Source: an uncultured Rhodospirillaceae bacterium (GTDB taxonomy: Bacteria; Pseudomonadota; Alphaproteobacteria; Reyranellales; Reyranellaceae). From it: a DNA stretch of 64,000 bases. Both the position numbers and the translations under genes were made by a program. Shown one piece after another: positions 32,441-41,348 of this stretch (the first letter of the stretch is position 1; the number at the start of each line of letters is the position of its first letter). Below the pieces are notes generated by a model. That model did no database searches. It was given only the letters and a program-made list of their open reading frames with translations, and was not told the DNA's origin. The stretch spans positions 1 through 64,000 of the forward strand of contig CAMFGZ010000012.1 of assembly GCA_945952105.1 (NCBI GenBank). Reading direction: 5' to 3'.

Positions 32441-33496
32441 TCAGTTCGGCTTGACCATTGCTTTCAGTGCCTGCTCGTCGATGAACTTGGCCAGCAGTTC
32501 GGCGCCGAGCGCGGACCAGTGGGCGCCGGTGGGCGAGAAGAGGTCGGCCTTGTTGCCCTTGTAGCTGTTGACGAGGTCCATGGAGTCGATCACCGGCACG
32601 CCCATCTCGCGGGCGACTTCAGCGCCTTCGCGCGAGTAACGCAGCAGCAGGCGATTCTGGCCGATCTCGTGGATGCCGCCCATGATTACGTAAAGCGGCT
32701 TGGCGTTGTTCCTCCGGATCAGCTCGATGAATTCGCGGAGGGTGCGGTTGAAGTTCTCCCGTATCTCCGGAACGATGGGATATTCCGGCACCGGTGCGGG
32801 ATTCGGCGGCGGGGCGAAGAGGTTCAGATACTCGAGGTACCGGACGATCAACGAGTTGCGCTTCAGCCAGCGCGACTGGTCGAGGTTGGTCGCGAAAAGC
32901 CCGTGCTTGCCCGCGTCGACGGCCTCCTTGAGGCTGATTCCTTCCTCCGCCAGATGGCCGGCATTGGCCTCCTCGTTGAGGCCGGAATAGATGATCACCA
33001 CGTCCGGTTTGAGCCGCGGCAGATCGCGCTTCGCCCGGGCCACTTCCTGGCCGATCGACCACACGATTGCGCCCGCATTGAGGACCTGCGATTTCGGTCC
33101 GGCATACTTGCGCAACTGCTCCTGCAGCCGGATCGGCCAGGCTTGGTCGGTTTCCAGGTTGAAGCAGAAGGTGGTTGAACCGCCGTAGGCGATGACACGG
33201 ATCGAATTCGGCGGCTTGGGCTCGAAGACGTCCTCCTTGTTGCGGAAGCCGTAATTGTTGGTCTCCGAATTCGAGTTATAGCCGTTGCTCGAATGGATCG
33301 CGCCCAGCTCGGCGTCGTAGGTCCAGAGGCCGTAGGTCTTGCCCGGCACGCCGTACTTGAAGTGCATGATCGCGTAGCCGGCGGCCTCGATCGCCAGCAC
33401 GGCGGCGACCGGAAAGCCGAAGACCAGGATGAGGGTGAAGAGGATCTTTTTCCAGAGCGGAAGGTTGGCCGCCGTCGTCTTCCCCGATTGCGTCAT
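32441..33496 (-). CDS. membrane-anchored SGNH/GDSL hydrolase
   Basis: A 351-residue protein with an N-terminal membrane anchor (residues 15-40) and a periplasmic SGNH hydrolase domain. Catalytic blocks: Ser107 in VIAYGGSTTF, Asn174 in YSGLNEEAN, and Asp318/His326 in DLFSPTGAHWSALG. The YNSNSETNNYGFRNKE segment before the Ser block is typical of the sugar- or lipid-esterase branch linked to cell-envelope glycans. It stands first in the reverse direction, 76 bases from the next gene, with its stop facing the VOC gene. Likely an esterase or acyltransferase acting on envelope polysaccharide (inference). Confidence 0.85.
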   Translation of the reverse strand: MTQSGKTTAANLPLWKKILFTLILVFGFPVAAVLAIEAAGYAIMHFKYGVPGKTYGLWTYDAELGAIHSSNGYNSNSETNNYGFRNKEDVFEPKPPNSIRVIAYGGSTTFCFNLETDQAWPIRLQEQLRKYAGPKSQVLNAGAIVWSIGQEVARAKRDLPRLKPDVVIIYSGLNEEANAGHLAEEGISLKEAVDAGKHGLFATNLDQSRWLKRNSLIVRYLEYLNLFAPPPNPAPVPEYPIVPEIRENFNRTLREFIELIRRNNAKPLYVIMGGIHEIGQNRLLLRYSREGAEVAREMGVPVIDSMDLVNSYKGNKADLFSPTGAHWSALGAELLAKFIDEQALKAMVKPN

Positions 33497-33572
33497 GCGC
33501 TTCGCCCCACGCTCCCCCGATGCGTGGCGACTATCGGTTAGCCGGCAGCGGCATTCAACAAGCTATGTCCGC

Positions 33573-33833
33573 CTATTTGCCCTCGAACCGCTTCAGGGCC
33601 TTCTCGACCGCCTCGGCCTGGCGATTGGACACATGTCCGTTGGCCTTGAATTCGAGAACGACCTTGCGGAGGAAGGGGCTGCGCTCGGTGTGAAGTTCCG
33701 CCCGCTTCATCAGGGCTTCGTGGATATGGGCGGGGCCGCGGTTGCGGGCGTCGCGGCGGGCGCGAAAAACCTTGACCGCGATGGCGACGACGAGTGCCGT
33801 GACGACGACGATTAGGACTTCCGTCAGCTGCAT
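33573..33833 (-). CDS. small membrane-anchored protein of unknown function
   Basis: An 86-residue protein: an N-terminal membrane helix (LTEVLIVVVTALVVAIAVKV), then a basic segment FRARRDARNRG and a helical C-terminal domain ending NGHVSNRQAEAVEKALKRFE. Its start overlaps the end of the aldo/keto reductase gene by 10 bases, so it is translated as part of that operon. No recognised family. Confidence 0.7.
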   Translation of the reverse strand: MQLTEVLIVVVTALVVAIAVKVFRARRDARNRGPAHIHEALMKRAELHTERSPFLRKVVLEFKANGHVSNRQAEAVEKALKRFEGK

Positions 33834-34657
33834 GATTTCCACGCTGTCACGTTGTCGGCGAGATGACCGGCTCCGAACATGGAGCAGACGAGCGCATCGC
33901 AGCGGCATGCGTCGCCGAGCGCCGGCAGGAGGGCGGCGAGACTCCTCAATGGCTTGTCGAGCTCCCCCTGCTGGCGCATGAAGCCGAAGGGGGAATGGGC
34001 GATGAACCGGACGCCGCGCCACTCCTGCGGCAGGGCCAGCAGCGTGTCGCTGACGGGCACCTGCACGATCGCATCGGCCAGCAGGTCCTTGCCGGCCAGA
34101 CGCTCGAGTCCCGAGATCAGATCGCCCTCCACCGAGAAGCCGAAGCGGCGGATGGTTCCGGCGCGCTGGAGTTCCCTGAACCACGCGCCGACTTCTTCGA
34201 GGCCCGGCCGCTCGGGCGAGAAATTGTGCAGCAGCAGATCGTCGACGTAGGACACGCCGAGTTCGCTGAGGCTCGTCTTGAGGCTGCCGGACAGGACGTC
34301 GATTTCGTAGGTGCGAACCGGCTGGAAGCTCCCGGAACTGGCGACGCGGCGCACCTGCGCCTTGAGGCCCGGCGCGAGGGCGAGCAGGGAACGAGCGGCC
34401 GACTTCGCCATGCCGAGCAGCGGTGTGTTGCGTACCGGCAGGATGCCGCATTTCGTGACGATGCGGATGTCCTCGCGGCGATGCTTGCCGAGGACCGCGC
34501 CAACGACGCCTTCGGCCTCGCCCCAGCCATAGGAACGCGCCGTGTCGAAGTGCCGGATGCCTGCGGCATGGGCTCGCTCGAGCGCGGCAGTGCCGGCGCG
34601 CCGCGAGACGCGTCCCATGATGGCGGCCGTTCCGAAGCCGAGCGCAGGGATGGTCAT
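33824..34657 (-). CDS. aldo/keto reductase family protein
   Basis: A 277-residue TIM-barrel oxidoreductase. The catalytic tetrad is in place: Asp38 and Tyr43 (HFDTARSYGWGEAEG), Lys69 (IVTKCG) and His144 (DLLLHNF). The barrel is shorter than the usual 310-330 residues, and the C-terminal NADPH-binding end (ALVCSMFGAGHLADNV) is compact. It overlaps the upstream 2OG-type oxygenase gene by four bases, implying that they act together. The substrate may be a sugar or lipid aldehyde. Confidence 0.88.
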   Translation of the reverse strand: MTIPALGFGTAAIMGRVSRRAGTAALERAHAAGIRHFDTARSYGWGEAEGVVGAVLGKHRREDIRIVTKCGILPVRNTPLLGMAKSAARSLLALAPGLKAQVRRVASSGSFQPVRTYEIDVLSGSLKTSLSELGVSYVDDLLLHNFSPERPGLEEVGAWFRELQRAGTIRRFGFSVEGDLISGLERLAGKDLLADAIVQVPVSDTLLALPQEWRGVRFIAHSPFGFMRQQGELDKPLRSLAALLPALGDACRCDALVCSMFGAGHLADNVTAWKSCS

Positions 34658-35547
34658 TGGTAGCGCAACTGCAGCATCAGCCGGTCTCCGGTCTCCGGCG
34701 GCAGGGCCTTGTGATAGCAGGAGGCGTCTTCGAGGAAGCCGAAGCCGGCCGGACCCTCGAGGGTACGCTCGAAATCTCGCCCATAAGCTTCAAGCGCTTC
34801 GGCATCGCTGAGGCGCGCGCTGCCCAGCAGATGGCCGAGACGCTTGCGCCGGCTGCTGCCTGCGATCAGCGCATGCGCGCCGTTCTTCGCCGTCGTGTCG
34901 AGGAGGTAGAAGTTGGCGTACATGAAGTTGAAGCCGTCGACGTCGTAGTGATAGTCGATGGTCTGCGAGGCTTCGCGCCGTTGCTCGGCGGAAAGCCGAT
35001 TGGCCAGGCTCCAGAACAGCCAGCTAGATACCTGCCGCGGGCGGTAGCCCAGGAACAGGGACGCTGCCTCGTAGAGGAAGGCATCGCCGGCGATGTCACG
35101 GACCGTCGGCAATTTCGACGAGTCCTGGATCGTGACGATCGCAAATTTCCCTCGCGCCTCCGAAAGCGTGGTGTAGGTGCCGACCGGCCTGTCGCCGACG
35201 TGAAGGGGCAGGCTTCTCGCCTGGCCCTGCAAGGTGGCCACGGCCGCGCCGTCGAGTTGCGGTCCGAGCGAATAGGCGTGCCGCCGCATCTCGCCGACCT
35301 GCTCGGCGGCTTTCCGCGAAGGGACGACATGGAGCGAGCGCACGACGTCGACCGTCGAATTGGCCGGCTTGTAGAGGTCGCCGATCCGGAGCGGTGTCGT
35401 CCGGACGACGACGTCCTTCAAGCTGTTGAGGGCGGAATAGGCGTCGCGCACCGTCGCGAACCGGCCCAACGCGTAATGGGGCTCGCGCGTCACCTTGCGA
35501 ACAAGGCGCTTGGCGCGCTCGAACTGTCGGGACACTGAGCCTGCCAT
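34654..35547 (-). CDS. probable 2-oxoglutarate/Fe(II) dioxygenase (phytanoyl-CoA hydroxylase-like)
   Basis: A 297-residue protein whose C-terminal half fits the double-stranded beta-helix oxygenases. It has the His200-x-Asp202 pair in TIDYHYDVDGFNFMYANFYL, a distal His279 in EDASCYHKALPP and Arg289 (GDRLML) to bind 2-oxoglutarate. Between them, GAHALIAGSSRRKRL corresponds to the nGxhxhxPGSH segment of PhyH enzymes. The N-terminal 150 residues do not match anything I recognise. The ATG at 35547 follows a weak ribosome site; an in-frame GTG at 35556 is an alternative. It is coupled to the aldo/keto reductase gene. Confidence 0.6.
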   Translation of the reverse strand: MAGSVSRQFERAKRLVRKVTREPHYALGRFATVRDAYSALNSLKDVVVRTTPLRIGDLYKPANSTVDVVRSLHVVPSRKAAEQVGEMRRHAYSLGPQLDGAAVATLQGQARSLPLHVGDRPVGTYTTLSEARGKFAIVTIQDSSKLPTVRDIAGDAFLYEAASLFLGYRPRQVSSWLFWSLANRLSAEQRREASQTIDYHYDVDGFNFMYANFYLLDTTAKNGAHALIAGSSRRKRLGHLLGSARLSDAEALEAYGRDFERTLEGPAGFGFLEDASCYHKALPPETGDRLMLQLRYQ

Positions 35548-35576
35548 GCCGCTCACGATGATCCGTGCGCCGGCCC

Positions 35577-36947
35577 TCAGGCGAGCGCCGTCTCCGCGCG
35601 TTGCGCCATCGCCAGCAGCGGACGGTCGTGCAGACGTGGCGCCACGATCTGCAATCCGACGGGCAGGCCGTCGCGGCCGGTGCCGCAGGGGATGGAGATG
35701 CCGGGGACCAGCGCGAGATTGAACAGCGGCGTGAAGGCGGCGTGCCCGCGCGGGCCCACTTCCTTGTTCTCGATCACCTTGGGATAGACCTGCTCCACCG
35801 GCCAGGAAACGCAGGCGGTCGTCGGCGTCAGCAGATAGTCGTACTCGGTGAAGAATTGCGCCACCGAGCGCGCGCAGGCGTCGGCGAATCGGAAGGCGGC
35901 GACGACGTCGGTGCCGGGCACAGAACGGCCGCGCTCGATCAGGCCGGTGACATTGTCGCCGAACAGGTCCCTGTCGGCGGCCTGGCGCTCGCCGTAGAGC
36001 AGGGCGGAAGCCGCACTGTTGACGGCCGCGAAGGCGGTCTCGCTGGTCTCCTCGGGCCAGGTCACGTCGGCTTCCTCGATGCGCCAGCCGGCGGCGCGCA
36101 GCTTGGCGACGGCCGATTCGAAGGCCGCCATCACATCGGGATCGACGGCGACGCCGAGGCCGAGGCGCGAACTCACCGCGATGCGCGGGCTGGCGGGCGG
36201 TGGCACGTCGAGCAACGCGACCGAATGCGGATCGCGGCGGTCGGGGCCGGCCATGACCTCGAAGGCGACCTTCGCATCGGCCACTTTGCGGCCCATCGGC
36301 GCCGTCACACCGTAGAGCGGACCGTAGGCGCCGCCGAAGCCGAAGGGCGAGGGGATCGCTCCGGCCGAGGTCTTGAGGCCGACGACCCCGCAATGCGAGG
36401 CGGGCCGTCGGCCCGAGCCGCCGCCGTCGGTGCCGAGCGCGATGGGGGAAAAGCCGGCGGCCAGCGCCGCGGCCGCGCCGCCGGAGGAACCGCCCGGCGT
36501 CAGCGCGGGATTCATCGGATGGCGCGACGGGCCATAGACCTTGTTCTCGGTGTGGCCCTTGGCGGCCATCTCGGGCGTATTCGTCATGCCGAGGAAGATG
36601 CCGCCGGCGGCCTTCAGGCGCTCGACGGCGACGGCGTCGCGCGTCGGCTTGAAATCCTTGTAGAGCAGCGAGCCGTTGGTGACGGTGCGGCCCTGCACCC
36701 AGGTCGTATCCTTGACCGTATAGGGCACGCCGAGGAGGGCGCCGTCGAAACCCTGCTTGCGGCGCGCATCGACGGCGTCCGCCGAGGCGCGGGCCTCGGC
36801 CGGGTCGAAGTCGACGATGGACGTGAGCTGCCTGTTCCGGGCCTCGACCCGGGCAATCGCCATCTCGGCCACGTCGCGGGCCTTCGCCTTGCCCGTCCGT
36901 ACCGCCTGTGCAATGGCGCCCGCACCCTGATCCAGCAACTCGGTCAT
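35577..36947 (-). CDS. amidase signature family hydrolase
   Basis: A 456-residue amidase. The Ser-cisSer-Lys triad is clear: Lys79 (VPYTVKD), Ser154 (TPGGSSGGAAAALAAG) and Ser178 (LGTDGGGSGRRPAS), with the family's 24-residue spacing. The substrate is unclear; the family ranges from Glu-tRNA amidotransferase to indoleacetamide and aryl-acylamide hydrolases. No gatC/gatB is near, so a catabolic role is more likely. The gene is divergent from the DUF2161 gene with only a 48-base gap. Confidence 0.94.
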   Translation of the reverse strand: MTELLDQGAGAIAQAVRTGKAKARDVAEMAIARVEARNRQLTSIVDFDPAEARASADAVDARRKQGFDGALLGVPYTVKDTTWVQGRTVTNGSLLYKDFKPTRDAVAVERLKAAGGIFLGMTNTPEMAAKGHTENKVYGPSRHPMNPALTPGGSSGGAAAALAAGFSPIALGTDGGGSGRRPASHCGVVGLKTSAGAIPSPFGFGGAYGPLYGVTAPMGRKVADAKVAFEVMAGPDRRDPHSVALLDVPPPASPRIAVSSRLGLGVAVDPDVMAAFESAVAKLRAAGWRIEEADVTWPEETSETAFAAVNSAASALLYGERQAADRDLFGDNVTGLIERGRSVPGTDVVAAFRFADACARSVAQFFTEYDYLLTPTTACVSWPVEQVYPKVIENKEVGPRGHAAFTPLFNLALVPGISIPCGTGRDGLPVGLQIVAPRLHDRPLLAMAQRAETALA

Positions 36948-36995
36948 CGGTTTTTCCTCATTTGCCCACTTCTTAGCATGATAGCGTGCGGCGCG

Positions 36996-37646
36996 ATGAC
37001 GTTGGAGAGCGACCTATACGCGCCGGTGAAGGCGCTGCTCGAAGGGCAGGGGTATGTCGTCAAGGGCGAGGTGCGCGGTTGCGACGTGGTGGCAGTGCGC
37101 GGCGCGGAGCCGCCCGTCGTCGTCGAACTGAAGCGGACCTTCGGGCTGGGGTTGGTCCTGCAGGGCGTCGACCGGCTGGCGCTCACCGATCTCGTCTATC
37201 TCGCAGTGGGCCAGTGGCCCAAGCAGATGAAGAACGTGAAGAAGCTCTGCCGCCGGCTGGGGCTCGGCTTCATCGTCGTTGCAAAGGACAAGGCCGATGT
37301 GGTGCTCGATCCCGTGCCCTATGTGCCGCGTCAGAACAAGCGCAAGGCGGGACGCATGCTGGGCGAGCACGCTCGCCGTGTCGGCGATCCCAATCTCGGC
37401 GGCCAGGCAATGCGCGCGCCGCTGATGACGGCCTACCGGCAGGAAGCGCTGCGCTGCGCCGAATTGCTGGCGGCGAACGGGCCGATGAAGGTGGCGGCGT
37501 TGCGCGCTGCCTGTGACGCACCCAAAGCGGCCCAGATCCTGCAACAGGATGTCTATGGTTGGTTCGAAAGAGTGGAGCGGGGTGTTTACGCCATCACGCC
37601 GAAGGGGCGCGAGGGGCTCGAGCGGTTCGACCGCAGGCCGTCCTGA
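36996..37646 (+). CDS. DUF2161 family PD-(D/E)XK nuclease-like protein
   Basis: A 216-residue protein. The N-terminal domain has the restriction-endonuclease core: Asp30 in GCDVVAVRG, then Glu44-x-Lys46 in VVVELKRTFGLG, matching D-x(n)-E-x-K. The C-terminal part (AAQILQQDVYGWFERVERGVY) resembles a winged helix. DUF2161 is annotated only as a putative PDDEXK phospholipase or nuclease. The ATG at 36996 is chosen by family start; an ATG at 36978 would add six residues. Its stop is directly followed by the phosphodiesterase start. Confidence 0.85.
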   Translation: MTLESDLYAPVKALLEGQGYVVKGEVRGCDVVAVRGAEPPVVVELKRTFGLGLVLQGVDRLALTDLVYLAVGQWPKQMKNVKKLCRRLGLGFIVVAKDKADVVLDPVPYVPRQNKRKAGRMLGEHARRVGDPNLGGQAMRAPLMTAYRQEALRCAELLAANGPMKVAALRAACDAPKAAQILQQDVYGWFERVERGVYAITPKGREGLERFDRRPS

Positions 37647-38444
37647 ATGCTGATCGCGCATCTGTCCGATCCGCACGTCCGGCCGGTCGGCGAGCTCTAC
37701 CAGGGCGTGGTCGATTCGAACGCACAGTTCGCGGCGGCGATCGCGCACGTGAACGCACTCGATCCGCGGCCTGATCTCATGCTGCTGAGCGGCGACCTGG
37801 TGGACCATGGTCACGCCGGCGAATATGCGATGCTCGCGCGATTGCTGGCGGATCTGAAGATGCCGGTGCTGGCCATTCCCGGCAATCACGACGAGCGCGA
37901 AGCCTTCAGGACGGCCTTCGCCGGCCGAAGCTGGCTGCCGGCGGGCGGACCGGTGAACTACGTGTTCGAAGATCGCGGACCGGTGCGCATCGTTGGCTTC
38001 GATGTGACCCTGCCCGGCCAGCACCATGGCATCGTCAGCGAGGAGGGCGCGGTCTGGCTCGATCATGTGCTGGCGGCGGAACCGACGCGGCCGACGATCG
38101 TCATGATGCACCAGCCGCCGTTCGATACCGGCATTCCCTACATGGATCCCTATTCGTGCCGAGAGGGGCAGCGGCTGGCGGCGGTGCTGGCGCGCCACCC
38201 GCAGGTCGAGCGCCTGCTGTGCGGGCACGTCCATCGCGTCATGCAGTTGCGCTTCGGAAGCACGACACTGTGCACCGCGCCGTCCACGACAACGGCCATC
38301 GCATTGCAGCTCCGGCCCGACGCCAGGCCGGCCTCGTATATCGAGCCGCCGGCGATGCTGCTGCATCATTGGCGGGAGGGAACGGGTCTCGTCACGCACT
38401 TCGTCCCGATCGGAACGTTCCCGGGGCCTTACCCCTTCGCCTGA
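37647..38444 (+). CDS. metallophosphodiesterase of the Icc/CpdA/GpdQ type
   Basis: A 265-residue calcineurin-fold phosphodiesterase. All metal-ligand blocks are present: HLSDPHVRP (DxH), LLSGDLVDHG (GDxxxxG), IPGNHDEREAF (GNHD), MMHQPPF and GHVHRVMQ (GHxH). Related enzymes hydrolyse cyclic nucleotides or glycerophosphodiesters; which applies here cannot be told. Start immediately abuts the upstream stop (TGA-ATG), so translation is coupled to the nuclease-like protein. It converges with the amidohydrolase gene and overlaps it by 16 bases. Confidence 0.93.
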   Translation: MLIAHLSDPHVRPVGELYQGVVDSNAQFAAAIAHVNALDPRPDLMLLSGDLVDHGHAGEYAMLARLLADLKMPVLAIPGNHDEREAFRTAFAGRSWLPAGGPVNYVFEDRGPVRIVGFDVTLPGQHHGIVSEEGAVWLDHVLAAEPTRPTIVMMHQPPFDTGIPYMDPYSCREGQRLAAVLARHPQVERLLCGHVHRVMQLRFGSTTLCTAPSTTTAIALQLRPDARPASYIEPPAMLLHHWREGTGLVTHFVPIGTFPGPYPFA

Positions 38445-39514
38445 GTTCGCCTGGCATTCAGTTTAAGGAGCTTCGCGGCATTGCCGCCGAGGATTGCCTG
38501 CTTGTCGGCGGCGGTGAGCTTCGCGCCAGACACGAACTCGATCGGCTCGTACATGCCCATGTCGAAAGGATAGTCGGTCCCCATCAGGATATGGTCGCTG
38601 CCATAGGTCTTCACGAGATATTCGAGCTGGCTTTCTTCGAACACGATCGTGTCGAAGTACATCTTCTTCAGATACCAGCTCGGCTTCTTCTTGATGCACA
38701 GGCGGCAGTCCGCGCGTGCGCCGTGGGCATGGTCCATGCGGCCGGCATAGGCGGGCAGGAAGCCGCCGCCATGCGCCACGCAGACCTTGAGCTTCGGATA
38801 GGCGTCGAGCACACCGCCGAAGATCAGGTGGCTGACGGCCATGGTCGAATCGAGCGGGTTGCCGATCACGTTGCTGAAATAGTGCTCGGAGAAACGGCGC
38901 CCATCGGGAAAGCCGTTGGGATGCAGGAAGACCAGCACGCCCAGCTCCTCGGCCCTGGCAAACACGGGCCGGAACCTCTCTTCCGAAAGATCGGCTCCCG
39001 CCACGTTGGTGCAGAGTTCGACGCCGCGCAGGCCGAGCGTCTTCACCGCGCGTTCCAACTCGGCGACGGCGAACTCGGGCGCCTGCATCGGCACGGTGCC
39101 GAGGCCAACGAGGCGGTCAGGATGCTTGGCCACGGTCGCGGCGATGTTGTCGTTGATAAGCCGGGCGGCATCACGGCCGAGTTCGGGCGGCGTCCAGTAG
39201 AAATACTGCGGCGGTGCGGGCGAGATCGCCTGTATGTCGACGCCCATCCTGTCCATGTCGGCGATACGCCGTTCGACCGAGGTGAGCATGGGACGGACGG
39301 TCTCGGTCTGCGCCTTCTGGACCGCGCGGGTGGCGTCGTTGGAGAAGCGGCCCATCGGTTCGTCCGGCGCGATGCCGGAGGCCGCGACCAGTGCGGCGGC
39401 CTCGGGCGACACGATATGGCAGTGGATGTCGATGATGGGGCCGGCGGTCTTGCGGGCGCCCCGTTTGGAAGCGGCAGCGAGACGACGGCGCCTCGGATCA
39501 CACGTATAGAGCAT
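38429..39514 (-). CDS. ACMSD-like amidohydrolase (decarboxylase superfamily)
   Basis: A 361-residue amidohydrolase_2 protein related to aminocarboxymuconate-semialdehyde decarboxylase and aromatic acid decarboxylases. Zn-binding residues: His31 and His33 (IIDIHCHIVS), a His in VFLHPNGFP, a His in CVAHGGGFLPAYAGR, and the Asp in ILMGTDYPFDMG. A 24-residue basic N-terminal extension could be a leader or an early start. GGAGGACC lies upstream of the ATG at 39514. It stands alone. Confidence 0.9.
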   Translation of the reverse strand: MLYTCDPRRRRLAAASKRGARKTAGPIIDIHCHIVSPEAAALVAASGIAPDEPMGRFSNDATRAVQKAQTETVRPMLTSVERRIADMDRMGVDIQAISPAPPQYFYWTPPELGRDAARLINDNIAATVAKHPDRLVGLGTVPMQAPEFAVAELERAVKTLGLRGVELCTNVAGADLSEERFRPVFARAEELGVLVFLHPNGFPDGRRFSEHYFSNVIGNPLDSTMAVSHLIFGGVLDAYPKLKVCVAHGGGFLPAYAGRMDHAHGARADCRLCIKKKPSWYLKKMYFDTIVFEESQLEYLVKTYGSDHILMGTDYPFDMGMYEPIEFVSGAKLTAADKQAILGGNAAKLLKLNARRTQAKG

Positions 39515-39612
39515 GGCGACGGTCCTCCGTTTCCCTCGTTGCGGAAACGATAAGCCCGCCGCCACACCCGTCAAATCGTCTTCGTCGGATCCAGCTCAGG
39601 AGATCTGCCGGC

Positions 39613-41235
39613 TCAGAAGATCTGAAGGAAGATCATGTAGAGGCTGGCCGAGAGCGCGATGGCGCAGGGCAGGGTGAGCACCCAGGCCATCAGCAGGTTG
39701 CGGACGGTGGCCCATTGCAAGCCCGATCCGTTGGCCGCCATCGTGCCGGCGACGCCCGACGACAGGACGTGCGTCGTCGAGACGGGCAGGCCGTAGATGT
39801 CGGCGGCCGCGATGGTGCCGGCGGCAACCAGCTCGGCCGACGCGCCCTGCGCGTAGGTGAGATGGCTCTTGCCGATCTTCTCTCCGACGGTCACGACGAT
39901 GCGCTTCCAGCCGATCATGGTGCCCAGGCCGAGGGCAATCGCCACGGCGACCTTCACCCAGGTCGGGATGAAGCGCGTCGCCATGTCGAGTTCCTTCTTG
40001 TAGGTGTGGAGGACCGCCACTTCGGGTTTGGTGAGCGAGTTCTCCTTGTCCTTCATCAGGAAGCGCAGTGCCTCCGATGCGAGGTACATGTCGTTACGCG
40101 TGTTGCTGACGGCATCGGCCGGGATCCTGTCGACCGAGCCGTATTTGGTCACCTGGTCGGCGATCTCCTTGACGAGGCTGGCGATGGAAACGTAGGTGCC
40201 TTCGTTCATCTTGCGCTGCGAGACGTAGGTCGTGACGGCGGGACGGGGGTTGCCCATCGCGTGGTAGCCGGCGGCCTGCTTCTCGATGACGACCGCCGCG
40301 GCGGCGGAAGCCGCCTGGAACGATTCCATCTGGCTCGGCGCGGGCGTACGGTTCAACGCATAGGCGGTGGGCACGGTGCCGATCAGGATCAGCATGATGA
40401 GGCCCATGCCCTTCTGGCCGTCGTTGGAGCCGTGCGCGAAGCTGACGCCCGTGCAGGTCAGGATCAGGATGCCGCGGATCCACCACGGCGGCGGCTGCAG
40501 GCCCTTGGGCTCGGCATAGAGCGCGGGATTGCGCACCATCACTTTCAGCGACAGCAGCACGAGGCCGGCGGCGCAGAAGCCGAACAGCGGCGAGAGCAGC
40601 AGCGCGTAACCGATTTCCGTTGCCTTGCTCCAGTCGACACCGGAGGTGCCGTCCATGCCGCGCGACAACGCATTGGCGATACCGACGCCGATGATCGAGC
40701 CGATCAGCGTATGCGAGCTCGACGCCGGAAGACCAAGCCACCAGGTGCCGAGATTCCAGATGATCGCGGCGATCAGCAGGGCGAAGACCATGGCGAAGCC
40801 GGCGCTGCTGCCGACCTGCAGGATCAGCTCGACCGGCAGAAGCGAAACGATGCCGAAGGCCACCGCGCCGGTGGAGGTCAGCACGCCCAGAAAGTTGAAA
40901 ACGCCCGACCAGACGACGGCCAACTCGGCCGGCAGAGAATGGGTATAGATGACGGTGGCGACTGCATTTGCCGTGTCATGGAAGCCGTTCACGAACTCGA
41001 AGCCGAGCGCGATGAGCAGTGCGACGAACAGCATCAGGTAGGGCAGGAATGTCGTGATCCTGGTGCCCGATGCCTGGACGTCGGAATAGACGCTGTAGAT
41101 CACGTAGAGAAAGCCGGCGGTCAGAAGGCCGACGAAGATGATCAGCGAGAGCGGGTTGAAACCCTTGTCGAGGTTCGGCCGCGAACCGCCGGCCGCCGGT
41201 TCTATCGGCGGCGCCTGCATGGCGATGTTTGTCAT
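39613..41235 (-). CDS. pit: PiT family inorganic phosphate transporter
   Basis: A 540-residue inner-membrane carrier that imports phosphate (as metal-phosphate) using the proton gradient. The two duplicated PiT signatures are EFVNGFHDTANAVATVIY (near residue 80) and FAHGSNDGQKGMGLIM (near residue 265). The halves are separated by a long cytosolic loop (about residues 300-435). ASSSHTLIGSIIGVG and PVSTTHVLSSGVAG are the two conserved membrane repeats. GGGGGA precedes the ATG. It is divergent from the transglutaminase gene across 113 bases. Confidence 0.96.
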   Translation of the reverse strand: MTNIAMQAPPIEPAAGGSRPNLDKGFNPLSLIIFVGLLTAGFLYVIYSVYSDVQASGTRITTFLPYLMLFVALLIALGFEFVNGFHDTANAVATVIYTHSLPAELAVVWSGVFNFLGVLTSTGAVAFGIVSLLPVELILQVGSSAGFAMVFALLIAAIIWNLGTWWLGLPASSSHTLIGSIIGVGIANALSRGMDGTSGVDWSKATEIGYALLLSPLFGFCAAGLVLLSLKVMVRNPALYAEPKGLQPPPWWIRGILILTCTGVSFAHGSNDGQKGMGLIMLILIGTVPTAYALNRTPAPSQMESFQAASAAAAVVIEKQAAGYHAMGNPRPAVTTYVSQRKMNEGTYVSIASLVKEIADQVTKYGSVDRIPADAVSNTRNDMYLASEALRFLMKDKENSLTKPEVAVLHTYKKELDMATRFIPTWVKVAVAIALGLGTMIGWKRIVVTVGEKIGKSHLTYAQGASAELVAAGTIAAADIYGLPVSTTHVLSSGVAGTMAANGSGLQWATVRNLLMAWVLTLPCAIALSASLYMIFLQIF

Positions 41236-41348
41236 GATTTTCCCCCTTGAGAAGTGGGAAGATCATCGTCGGGCGATTTGACGCCCGGATGACATTTGGA
41301 TTTACACGAGATGCAACCGAACCACTCTCCGGGCATTATAGCGCTCTG

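Noticed and set aside
41285-41305. TGTCAT half-site resembling a Pho box between the PiT and transglutaminase genes
   Set aside because: The second half (TGTAAA) is a poor match and the spacing is 12 instead of 11 bases.
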